DNA of 64,000 nt. Origin: Streptomyces actinomycinicus. GTDB taxonomy: Bacteria; Actinomycetota; Actinomycetes; Streptomycetales; Streptomycetaceae. A program made the translations under genes and the position numbers. The stretch is from the NCBI RefSeq assembly GCF_016741775.1, contig NZ_JAERRK010000009.1, positions 62,001 to 126,000 of the forward strand. The letters run 5' to 3'. Below are positions 51,081-59,247 of this stretch, piece by piece (position 1 is the first letter of the stretch; each line of letters opens with the position of its first letter). The notes under the pieces are model-generated. The model was not told the DNA's origin and did not search any database. It worked only from the letters and a program-made list of their open reading frames with translations.

Positions 51081-51498
51081 CCGCGGCATCGCGCTGTTTG
51101 CGCCGCTTGCGCATCAGTCCGGTCGCCAGTGCGATCAGGGCGGTCCCCACGAACGTGCCGGCCACGGTGGCTATCTTCGGCCAGGGCAGATGCAGGTGCC
51201 CGGCCGCGTGCAGCGACACGAGGGTCCAGCCCGTTATCGCGGAGAAACCGAGGAGCACCACGCCCGCGATCAGCGCGACTTGCACCTTCCACCCGTGGTC
51301 CGCCCTGCCGCGGGCCTTCTCCAGCGCTATCTGATTCCGGCCGCGCGCCTCCTCTATCGCCATCAGATTCCGGGCCAGCTCCTGGCTCTGCATCGCCTGA
51401 GCCTTGAGCTCCTCGTCGGACAGTCCGGCTCCCTGAGCACCCTGTCCGCTGGTGAGGGCAAGGTTCTGCAGACCTTGCCATATCGACCTGAAGACCAC
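51013..51498 (-). CDS. Coiled-coil protein with two transmembrane helices
   Basis: 161 residues, GTG 51498 behind GGGAGG. The N-terminal half is helical and charged (DEELKAQAMQSQELARNLMAIEEARGRNQIALEKARGRADHGW), followed by two hydrophobic helices (VQVALIAGVVLLGFSAITGWTLV; IATVAGTFVGTALIALATGLM) and a basic then glutamine-rich tail. It lies 43 nt downstream of the HTH/DUF5753 regulator on the same strand and may be co-transcribed. No family is recognised. Confidence 0.6.
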   Translation of the reverse strand: MVFRSIWQGLQNLALTSGQGAQGAGLSDEELKAQAMQSQELARNLMAIEEARGRNQIALEKARGRADHGWKVQVALIAGVVLLGFSAITGWTLVSLHAAGHLHLPWPKIATVAGTFVGTALIALATGLMRKRRKQRDAAATAPGNQAQNGAQDDQNQVGTP

Positions 51499-51541
51499 GT
51501 CGGTCCTCCCCCTGGCTCCGCCGCCACGGATTCCGCGTGTA

Positions 51542-52402
51542 CTAGCGGGTCCCGAGGTCCTGCTTGATGCGACCGATCAGGTCGAGGGACTCGGTGTCAC
51601 CGAGCGCAAGATCCATGATCGCTTGGAAGCACTCCTGATAGCGGGCCAGCAGCTCCATGTCCTCGCCGCCGGTCATGCTGCCCGCCGCGTACTCCAGATA
51701 CAGCAGATCGTCGTCGTCCGGGAATCCCAGCAGGACGAAGCTGCCCAGGGTGCTGTAGTGCGCGCCGGCCGAGAAGGGCAGCACGCGCAGACGCACCCGG
51801 TCGCGGGCGCCGAGGTCGAGCAGGTGCTCCAGCTGCGCGGCGAGCACGTCCGTCCCGCCGATCTCCCGGCGTACCGCGGCCTCGTCCAGGACGAGCGTGG
51901 CGGCGGGCCCCTTGGCACCGTCGAACATCCGCTGCTGCCGCTCCATCCGCAGGTCCACGACGCGCCGGGCCCGTTCCGGCTCGAGGCCGCGCGGTGCGAG
52001 GAGCGCCTCGGCGTAGCCGCGGGTCTGGAGGTGTCCCGGGACGACGATGGGGTGGTACGTGCTCAGGGACGTCGCGGCGCTCTCGTAGCCCAGGTACTGC
52101 GCGAACTGCGGGGTGACGACCTCGTGGTACTTGGACCACCAGCTGGGTCCCTTGCTTCCCCGCGCCGCCTCCTCCAGCTCGTGGACCCGGTCCGGGTCGG
52201 TGACTTCGTACAGACCCAGCAGCGCCCGCAGGTCGCTGACGGACACGCTGACCGTGCCGGTCTCCACACGGATCAGCTTCGACTGCGACCACTCGACCCG
52301 CTCCGCGGCCTCGCGCTGGCTCAGCCGGGCGTTCTCACGTGCCTGTCGTAGGGCAAGGCGCAGTTTGCGCCGATTGAGGCTGGGGTCCACAGGGGGTGTC
52401 AT
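51542..52402 (-). CDS. Helix-turn-helix regulator with DUF5753 domain (WhiJ-type)
   Basis: 286 residues. The HTH is at about 14-70 (RRKLRLALRQARENARLSQREAAERVEWSQSKLIRVETG). The remainder is the DUF5753 region: PQFAQYLGYESAATSLSTYHPIVVPGHLQTRGYAEALL, RRVVDLRMERQQRMF, and LRVLPFSAGAHYSTLGSFVLLGFP. ATG 52402 follows GGAGC; the longer open frame to 52447 lacks a ribosome site. These proteins pair with DUF397 partners and influence differentiation in Streptomyces. An inverted repeat at 52451-52499 lies 49 nt upstream and could be its operator. Confidence 0.85.
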   Translation of the reverse strand: MTPPVDPSLNRRKLRLALRQARENARLSQREAAERVEWSQSKLIRVETGTVSVSVSDLRALLGLYEVTDPDRVHELEEAARGSKGPSWWSKYHEVVTPQFAQYLGYESAATSLSTYHPIVVPGHLQTRGYAEALLAPRGLEPERARRVVDLRMERQQRMFDGAKGPAATLVLDEAAVRREIGGTDVLAAQLEHLLDLGARDRVRLRVLPFSAGAHYSTLGSFVLLGFPDDDDLLYLEYAAGSMTGGEDMELLARYQECFQAIMDLALGDTESLDLIGRIKQDLGTR

Positions 52403-52450
52403 CGCCGCTCCTTCGACCGTGCACGTACCCCGAACCCGATCGGCCATGCA

Positions 52451-52499
52451 CAGAAAGCTCCAAGCTGTCGGACATCTTCATTATGCCCGTAGCTTTCTG
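52451..52499. promoter_or_regulatory. Inverted repeat upstream of the HTH/DUF5753 gene
   Basis: CAGAAAGCT (52451-52459) and AGCTTTCTG (52491-52499) are exact reverse complements 31 bp apart. The surrounding 316-bp gap (52403-52718) is relatively A/T-rich here and otherwise shows nothing recognisable. A candidate autoregulatory operator. Confidence 0.45.
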
Positions 52500-52718
52500 C
52501 ATAGAGCTGATAGAGCATGGCGCGGATTCCGGGCACTGCTCGTCTGCCCCCTTCGCCCCCCTCAACGCACGACGGACCGCCCCGGATCCCGGAAAGCCGC
52601 CCCTGTTGCACCGGGCGGGGGCAAAGGGGCGCACAAGGGGGGCGTGAAACGTTGACGGGGGCGCATCTCGCGCCCCACGGCGGGACCCGGCCGGCCGGGA
52701 GCCCCTCGGCAGGTCCGC

Positions 52719-55412
52719 TCAGTCGGCCAGGAGCGCGTCGAGGTCCGGCACGGCCAGTTCGGCCCAGATCACCTTGCCGTGCGGCGAGTACCGGGTGCCC
52801 CAGCGCTCGGCCAGCTGGGAGACCAGGAACAGGCCCCGGCCTCCCTCGTCCATCGACGCGGCGTACCGCAGGTGCGGCGAGGTGCTGCTGCCGTCGCTCA
52901 CCTCGCAGATCAGCACGCGGTCCCGGATCAGCCGTACGTGGATCGGGTCGGAGCCGTAGCGGATCGCGTTGGTGATCAGCTCGCTCAGTACGAGTTCCAT
53001 GCCGAAGCCCAGTTCGGCCAGGCCCCACTCCTCGAGCTTGCCGGACACCGCCTGACGCATCCCCGACACGGCCGCCGGATCGCGCGGCACGTCCCAGTCG
53101 GCGACGCTCCCGGCGGGCAGCGCGTGGGTGCGGGCGATGAGCAGGGCGACGTCGTCCTTGGGGCGTTCGGGCAGCAGCTCGGCCAGCACCGCCCCGCAGC
53201 TCTCCTCCGGAGAACGGCCGGGGTGCCCCGCCAGCGCCCGGCGCAGCAGCTCCATGCCCTCGTCCAGGTCGCGCTCGCGGTCCTCGATGAGGCCGTCGGT
53301 GTACAGGACGAGCTGGCTGCCCTCGGCCAGCTCCAGTTCGCCCGTCTGGAACGGCAGGCCGCCCAGGCCCAGCGGCGGCCCGGCGGGCACGTCGGCGAAG
53401 GTGACACTGCCGTCGGGCGCGACGAGCGCGGGCGCCAGGTGCCCGGCCCGGGCCATGACGCAGCGGCGGGTCACGGGGTCGTAGATGGCGTACAGACAGG
53501 TGGCGCCCACGATCTCCCCGGCCGTCTCCGGACAGACCTCGTCCTGGTCGATGCGGCCGACCAGCTCGTCCAGATGGCTGAGCAGCTCGTCGGGGGGCAG
53601 GTCGAGCGTCGAGAAGTTGTGCACAGCGGTCCGCAGCCGGCCCATCGTCGCCGCGGCGTGCAGACCGTGTCCGACCACGTCGCCGACGGCGAGCGCGACT
53701 CGTCCGCCGGGCAGCGGGATCACGTCGAACCAGTCGCCGCTGACGCCCGACTGGGCGGGCAGATAGCGGTAGCCGACGTCCAGGGCGCTCTGCTCGGGCA
53801 GGGCCCGCGGCAGCAGACTGCGCTGGAGGGTGACCGCCAGCGCGTGCTCACGGGTGTACCGGCGGGCGTTGTCGATGCTGACCGCGGCCCGGGCCACCAG
53901 CTCCTCGGCGAGGGACAGCTCCTCCTCGTCGAAGGGCTCCCGTTTGGACCGCCAGAAGTTGGCCATGCCCAGCACGACACCGCGGGCCCGGATCGGGGCG
54001 GTGATGAGCGAGTGGATGCCGTAGTCCAGGATCTGCCGGGTCCGCTCCGGGTCCTGCGCGAGCCAGCCCTCGGCGGTCGACAGGTCGGTGACCAGCTCGG
54101 AGCGGCCGGAGTCGTAGCCGCGCGCCTGGGGCGTGGACGGCAGGAAGTCGATCAGCCGGCCCCGTTCGTAGAGGGGGTGGTCGTCCCGGATGCCGCCCAG
54201 GGCGACGCGCCGCATGTCCGTCGCGGTGGGCGCCGGCTCCTCGCCGTGCAGCACGCCGTCGGCCAGGTCCACGGTGACGAAGTCGGCGAACCGCGGGACG
54301 GCCACCTTCGCCAGCTCGTCGGCCGTGCCGACCACGTCGAGCGTGGTGCCGATGCCGAGGCCCGCGTCGTACAGCAGCTCCAGCCGTTCCCGGGCGACCT
54401 CCGCCCGGCCCGAGACGGCCTGCAGTTCGGTGGAGTCGCGGAGCGTCACCACATTGCTCCCGGAGCAGGCGCCGCCGTCCGTGTGCCGCTGGTTGACCGC
54501 CAGCAGGCGTCCGCCCGCGAAGTGCACCTCGTCGCTGGCCTCGCGGCCGGAGACGAGCAGTTCGACCGTGGCCGGGTCGAGGCCCGACAGCTCCCGCACA
54601 TTGCGGCCCTCGGCCTCCGCGGGCAGCTCCAGCAGGCGCATCGCCTCGTCGTTGGCGAGAAGCAGCTGTCCGTCGTCGGCGACGATGAGCACGCCCTCGC
54701 GCACCGAGTGCAGCACCGTGTCGTGGTGCTCGTACATCCGGGTCATCTCGTCCGGGGCCAGGCTGTGGGTCTGCCGCCGCAGCCTGCGGCCCACCAGGGC
54801 CGTTCCTCCGGTGGACACCGCGAGGGCCCCGGCACCGGCGGCCAGGATGATCGGCAGCTGCCGGTCCACCTGGCTGGTCACGTTCTTCACCTTCATCCCC
54901 GCGGAGACCAGCGCGATCACGTTGCCGTCGTCGTCCCGGACGGGCACGGTCGCCTGCACCTCGTTCCCGAGCGGACCGTGGACGCTCTCCGTGTAGACCT
55001 TCCCGGCCAGGGACGGCTCGATCTCGCCGACGAAGCGGTGGCCGATCTTGCCCGGCATGGGATGGGTGTACCGGATGCCCTTGGTGTCCATGACCACGAT
55101 GAAGTCGACACCCGCGGACTTCCGTCCCGCCTCGGCGAGCGGCTGGAGCGTCTTGGAGGGGTCGGGACTCTGCAGTGCCTCCTCGATGCCAGGGGAGTGC
55201 GCGAAGGTCTGTGCGACGGCTATGGAACGCCGTCTGGCCTCCGTGCTGGTGTCACGTTCCGACTGCAGGACGAGTGCGATGACACCGCAGACGACAAGGA
55301 GCACGACGAGGGCCACCTGCACGAGCAGGACCTGTCCGGCGACGCTGCGCGGGCTCCTGCCGACCACGGCACGCCATGCCGTACGCCTGAACCGGGCGAA
55401 AAGGTCCGACAT
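52719..55412 (-). CDS. SpoIIE-type PP2C phosphatase with extracellular sensor, PAS, GAF and anti-sigma kinase domains
   Basis: 897 residues. Helix 1 (VLLVQVALVVLLVVCGVIALVL) and helix 2 (LPIILAAGAGALAVSTG) enclose a Cache-like periplasmic sensor (DFIVVMDTKGIRYTHP...GNVIALVSAG). Then come a PAS domain (LHSVREGVLIVADDGQLLLANDEAMRLLEL), a GAF domain (DVVGTADELAKVAVPRFADFVTVDL), the PP2C/SpoIIE phosphatase (SGVSGDWFDVIPLPGGRVALAVGDVVGHGLHAAATMGRLR with its metal-binding aspartates), and a C-terminal HATPase of the RsbW type (LVLSELITNAIRYGS; DEGGRGLFLVSQL). Such proteins control anti-anti-sigma factors in partner-switching pathways. ATG 55412 starts at MSDLFARF. Confidence 0.9.
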   Translation of the reverse strand: MSDLFARFRRTAWRAVVGRSPRSVAGQVLLVQVALVVLLVVCGVIALVLQSERDTSTEARRRSIAVAQTFAHSPGIEEALQSPDPSKTLQPLAEAGRKSAGVDFIVVMDTKGIRYTHPMPGKIGHRFVGEIEPSLAGKVYTESVHGPLGNEVQATVPVRDDDGNVIALVSAGMKVKNVTSQVDRQLPIILAAGAGALAVSTGGTALVGRRLRRQTHSLAPDEMTRMYEHHDTVLHSVREGVLIVADDGQLLLANDEAMRLLELPAEAEGRNVRELSGLDPATVELLVSGREASDEVHFAGGRLLAVNQRHTDGGACSGSNVVTLRDSTELQAVSGRAEVARERLELLYDAGLGIGTTLDVVGTADELAKVAVPRFADFVTVDLADGVLHGEEPAPTATDMRRVALGGIRDDHPLYERGRLIDFLPSTPQARGYDSGRSELVTDLSTAEGWLAQDPERTRQILDYGIHSLITAPIRARGVVLGMANFWRSKREPFDEEELSLAEELVARAAVSIDNARRYTREHALAVTLQRSLLPRALPEQSALDVGYRYLPAQSGVSGDWFDVIPLPGGRVALAVGDVVGHGLHAAATMGRLRTAVHNFSTLDLPPDELLSHLDELVGRIDQDEVCPETAGEIVGATCLYAIYDPVTRRCVMARAGHLAPALVAPDGSVTFADVPAGPPLGLGGLPFQTGELELAEGSQLVLYTDGLIEDRERDLDEGMELLRRALAGHPGRSPEESCGAVLAELLPERPKDDVALLIARTHALPAGSVADWDVPRDPAAVSGMRQAVSGKLEEWGLAELGFGMELVLSELITNAIRYGSDPIHVRLIRDRVLICEVSDGSSTSPHLRYAASMDEGGRGLFLVSQLAERWGTRYSPHGKVIWAELAVPDLDALLAD

Positions 55413-55686
55413 GCGGCATTTGTAGCACCGGGTCAACTCTGTGACTACGGGGGTCCACGAGTTGGACGCATGTTTTGCGGCCCCATATACCCCGTGTATT
55501 CACTTTCGCCTCAAAAATCACGCTGCGTCGCACTCCGGGAGGTGCTCGGTGTGCTCGGGGCGGACCCGGTGGGGGTGGCGCACCGGGTCCGCGAGCCGGG
55601 CAGGCGAGGGGGGCGGGATGCCTGCCCGGAGGGAAACGGCCCAAGAAAGTGAAAAATTACGCGGCTTGTGCGCCCGACCGGGGCGC

Positions 55687-55698
55687 GACAACGTTGTC
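55687..55698. promoter_or_regulatory. LacI-type operator GACAACGTTGTC, site 1
   Basis: A perfect 12-bp palindrome in the 482-bp region upstream of the first GH92 gene. An identical sequence precedes the second GH92 gene (63081-63092). The rest of 55413-55894 holds presumed promoters and no supported gene. Confidence 0.7.
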
Positions 55699-55731
55699 TT
55701 CTGGTCTGTACATGACTCTACCGCCTCAACG

Positions 55732-55743
55732 GACAACGATGTC
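55732..55743. promoter_or_regulatory. LacI-type operator, site 2 (GACAACGATGTC)
   Basis: One mismatch from the perfect palindrome at 55687-55698, 45 bp further toward the GH92 start. Two sites at this spacing suggest looping or cooperative binding by a LacI-family repressor. Confidence 0.6.
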
Positions 55744-55894
55744 AACCCACTTGGCTTAGCCCTTCCGGGTGATGCCGGCGTGCGCCTGCGCGGGGGAACG
55801 CGGTCTTCCGTGGTACGGCTGGCGCACGCTACTGTCCCTGCGGCTTGTGCGACCCGTGGTGCGCGACCCGTCCGTCAGGAGGAAGGGCCGCGCC

Positions 55895-58800
55895 ATGCGT
55901 TTCAGACCCATGTCCCTGCTGCTGGCCGCGCTGCTCACGGCCGCAGGCGTCACCGCACCCCCCGCCCTCGCGGCGGCCGCATCCCCGACCGGCCTCGTCA
56001 AGGACCCCACCCCGTACGTCGATCCGCTGATCGGCACCAGGAACGGCGGAGACGTCTTCCCGGGCGCCGTCGTGCCCTTCGGGATGCTCTCCTGGAGCCC
56101 CGAGAACACCCGCGGCGACGCGACGCGCACCGCCGCCCCCGGCGGCTACCAGTACGACGCCACCCGCATCCGCGGCTTCAGCCTCACCCACATGTCCGGC
56201 ACCGGCTGTGCGGGCGGCAGCGGGGACGTCCCGTTCTTCCCGTACCCCGGCGAGGTCACCTCCTCCCCGGCCGACGACACCGGGGACACCGTCTACGCCG
56301 CGGACTTCCGCCACGCCGACGAGACCGCCGGACCCGGCCACTACGAGGTCGGCCTGGCCTCCGGCGTCACCGCCGACCTCACCGCCACCGCGCGCACCGG
56401 CTCGGCCCGCTTCACCTACCCGGCCGGCAAGCCCGCCTCCCTCCTCGTGCGCACCGCCAACTCCGAGGTGGGCTCGCAGGACTCGACGGTCACGATCGAC
56501 CCGGACACCCGGACCGTCTCCGGCTCGGTGACCTCCGGGAACTTCTGCGGCTACCTCGACCCCGAGGGCCGGCGCTCCTACTACACCCTCTTCTTCACCG
56601 CCCGCTTCGACCGTGCCTTCAAGGCCACCGGCACCTGGCACGACGACAAGCTCGACCCCGGCTCGCTCAAGACCTCCGGCGGCACCGGCGGCTTCGCGCA
56701 GGGCGGGCGGCCGGTCGCGGGGAAGGGCGCGGGCGGCTACGTCGAGTTCGTGCCCGGCGACGGTCCGGTCGGCGTCAAGGTCGGCATCTCCTACGTCAGC
56801 GAGGCCGCGGCCGCGGCGAACCTCGCCGCCGAGAACCCGCCGGGGCGTTCCTTCGACGCCGTCCGGGACCAGGCCCGGCTGGCCTGGCGAAGGCGTCTGG
56901 GCGCCGTCCGGGTCGGCGGCGGCACGCACGCCGAGCGCACCACCTTCTACACCGCGCTGTACCACGCGCTGCTGCACCCGAACGTCATCAGCGACGCCGA
57001 CCGCCGGTACCGCGGCAGCGACGGCGAGGTGCACACCGTCGGCCGCGGCCACCGGGCCCAGTACGGCACCTTCTCCGGCTGGGACGTGTACCGGGACCAG
57101 GTGCAGCTGCTGACCCTCCTCGACCCGCGCACCGGCTCGGACATCGCCCAGTCCCTGTACGAGCTGGCCCGGCAGAACGGCGGCGTCTGGGACCGCTGGC
57201 TGCACGGCGCGAGCGGCACCCACGTCATGAACGGCGACCCCTCGCCCACCGCCCTGGCCGGCATCCGCGCCTTCGGCGGCACCGGCTTCGACCTGCGCGG
57301 CGCACTGGACTCGCTGGTGCGGGCGGCCACGGTGCCGACCGCGCAGGACAGGTCGCCGGCCGGCAAGCCGGTGCTGTCCGTGGGGCAGCGGCCCTCCCTG
57401 GACCGGTACCTGGCCGAGCACTACATGCCGTCGGTGTCCAACGCCTGGGGCGGCGCCGCCGAGACCCTGGAGATGTCCACGGCCGACTTCTCCCTCGCCC
57501 AGCTCGCCTCCGCGGCGGGGCGCAGGAGCACGGCGGCCGGCTTCGCCCGGCGCGCCCAGTGGTGGCAGAACAACTTCAACATCGCCGCCGACCCGGGCGG
57601 CGGCTACATCGCCAACCGCAAGGCCGACGGCAGCTGGGTCACCGGCTTCACCCCGGACACCGGCAACGGGTTCGTGGAGGGCACGGCCGCCCAGTACACC
57701 TGGATGGTCCCGCACGACCCGGCCGGCCTCTTCGCCGCGATGGGCGGCAAGGACAGGGCCGTCGCCCGCCTCGACGGCTTCTTCCACAACGCGGACGGCA
57801 GCTGGGCCTTCACCGGCGACGGCGGCACAAAGTCCGAGCTGGACAACGAGCCGTCGATCAACGTGCCGTACCTGTACGCCTACGCGGGCGCCCCCTACAA
57901 GACGCAGGAGACCGTCCGCGCGGCCATGCGGCAGCTGTGGTCCACCGAGCCCGGCGGCATCCCGGGCAACGACGACCTCGGCGCGATGTCCGCCTGGTAC
58001 GTCTTCTCGGCCCTCGGCATGTACCCGCAGGTGCCGTCCCGCTCCGAACTCGTGCTGGCCTCACCGCTGTTCGAGCGGATCGAGATCGACCGGCCGCACG
58101 GCAACGACATCTCCGTGCACGCGACCGGTGCCGCGGCCGACGCACCGTACGTCCGCTCCCTCGAGGTCGACGGCCGGAGCAGCGACCGCCCCTGGCTGCC
58201 CGCCTCGTTCGTCCGGGACGGCGGCCGGCTGGACTTCATCCTGTCCGGTACCCCGGACCGCGGCTGGGGTGCGGACAGCCCGCCGCCGTCCTTCCGCGAG
58301 GGCGAGCAGCCGTACCAGATCGGCGTCGGCCCCACCGCCGCCACGCTCGCGCCCGGCGACAGCACGAAGATCACCGTCCGCGCGCTGGCCCTGACCGGCG
58401 GCACCGGCCCCGAGGTCCGGTTCAGCACGAAGACCCCGGCCGGGATCACGGCCACGCCCGCCCGGGGCACGGTCACCGACGGCGCCCAGGAGATCACCCT
58501 CACGGCGGCGGAGGACGCCCGGCAGGGCTTCGCCGACGTCGAGGTGCAGGTCACCTCGGACGACACCTCCTACGAGCAGCCGGTGTCGCTCACCGTCGCC
58601 GCGCCGGGCACCCTCCTCGCCGCCTACGACAACACCGGCATCTCCGACGACGACGGGGAGCACGACGAGGCCGACTTCGACGGCGGCGGCTGGAGCTACT
58701 CCCGCCAGGCGCTCGCCGCGGCCGGCCTCACCCCGGGCGGGCAGGCCACGGTCGACGGCCTCGCCTTCACCTGGCCCGCCTCACCCGCCGGCCGCCCCGA

Positions 58801-59167
58801 CAACGCCACGGGAGCCGGGCGGACCGTCCGGCTGCCCTCCGCGGCGAGCCGGCTGTCCTTCATCGGCAGCGCGGTCAACGGCGACCAGCGGACCAAGGTC
58901 ACCGTCACCTACACGGACGGCACGACCGACACCGTCGACCTGTCCTTCACCGACTGGACCCTCGGCGGCGGAGGCGGCACCGTGCAGTTCGGCAACGAGG
59001 TCGTCGCCAGGACCGCGTACCGTAACGTCGCCGGCGCCGACAAGGACCCGGTGGCGACGTACGTCTTCGCCACCGAGCCGTTCCGGGCCCCGGCGGGCAG
59101 GCAGATCGCGAGCGTCACGCTCCCGCACAACAGTGACCTGCACGTGTTCACCCTCGCCACGGGCTGA
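55895..59167 (+). CDS. Secreted GH92 alpha-1,2-mannosidase with C-terminal accessory domains
   Basis: 1090 residues. Signal peptide at about 1-30 (FRPMSLLLAALLTAAGVTAPPALAAA). The GH92 fold follows: YVDPLIGTRNGGDVFPGAVVPFGMLSWSPEN, GFSLTHMSGTGCAGGSGDVPFFP, GTFSGWDVYRDQVQL, ETLEMSTADFSLAQLA, and GGIPGNDDLGAMSAWYVFSALGMYP, which carries catalytic-region Asp residues. After about residue 820 there is an NEW3-like beta domain (GDSTKITVRALALTGG) and a final beta-sandwich region. ATG 55895 has AGGAGGAAGGG. Longer starts upstream are unsupported. GH92 enzymes trim alpha-mannose from glycans using calcium. It is convergent with a second GH92 gene. Confidence 0.92.
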   Translation: MRFRPMSLLLAALLTAAGVTAPPALAAAASPTGLVKDPTPYVDPLIGTRNGGDVFPGAVVPFGMLSWSPENTRGDATRTAAPGGYQYDATRIRGFSLTHMSGTGCAGGSGDVPFFPYPGEVTSSPADDTGDTVYAADFRHADETAGPGHYEVGLASGVTADLTATARTGSARFTYPAGKPASLLVRTANSEVGSQDSTVTIDPDTRTVSGSVTSGNFCGYLDPEGRRSYYTLFFTARFDRAFKATGTWHDDKLDPGSLKTSGGTGGFAQGGRPVAGKGAGGYVEFVPGDGPVGVKVGISYVSEAAAAANLAAENPPGRSFDAVRDQARLAWRRRLGAVRVGGGTHAERTTFYTALYHALLHPNVISDADRRYRGSDGEVHTVGRGHRAQYGTFSGWDVYRDQVQLLTLLDPRTGSDIAQSLYELARQNGGVWDRWLHGASGTHVMNGDPSPTALAGIRAFGGTGFDLRGALDSLVRAATVPTAQDRSPAGKPVLSVGQRPSLDRYLAEHYMPSVSNAWGGAAETLEMSTADFSLAQLASAAGRRSTAAGFARRAQWWQNNFNIAADPGGGYIANRKADGSWVTGFTPDTGNGFVEGTAAQYTWMVPHDPAGLFAAMGGKDRAVARLDGFFHNADGSWAFTGDGGTKSELDNEPSINVPYLYAYAGAPYKTQETVRAAMRQLWSTEPGGIPGNDDLGAMSAWYVFSALGMYPQVPSRSELVLASPLFERIEIDRPHGNDISVHATGAAADAPYVRSLEVDGRSSDRPWLPASFVRDGGRLDFILSGTPDRGWGADSPPPSFREGEQPYQIGVGPTAATLAPGDSTKITVRALALTGGTGPEVRFSTKTPAGITATPARGTVTDGAQEITLTAAEDARQGFADVEVQVTSDDTSYEQPVSLTVAAPGTLLAAYDNTGISDDDGEHDEADFDGGGWSYSRQALAAAGLTPGGQATVDGLAFTWPASPAGRPDNATGAGRTVRLPSAASRLSFIGSAVNGDQRTKVTVTYTDGTTDTVDLSFTDWTLGGGGGTVQFGNEVVARTAYRNVAGADKDPVATYVFATEPFRAPAGRQIASVTLPHNSDLHVFTLATG

Positions 59168-59181
59168 CCCCCCGCACGGCG

Positions 59182-59218
59182 GAGCGGCCCGCACCCGGAA
59201 CCCGGGTGCGGGCCGCTC
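59182..59218. terminator. Bidirectional terminator between the two GH92 genes
   Basis: A perfect 17-bp stem, from GAGCGGCCCGCACCCGG (59182-59198) and its complement at 59202-59218, with a 3-nt loop. It serves both convergent genes. Confidence 0.85.
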
Positions 59219-59247
59219 CTCGTCGCCCCTTTTCCGCGCCGTGACGG

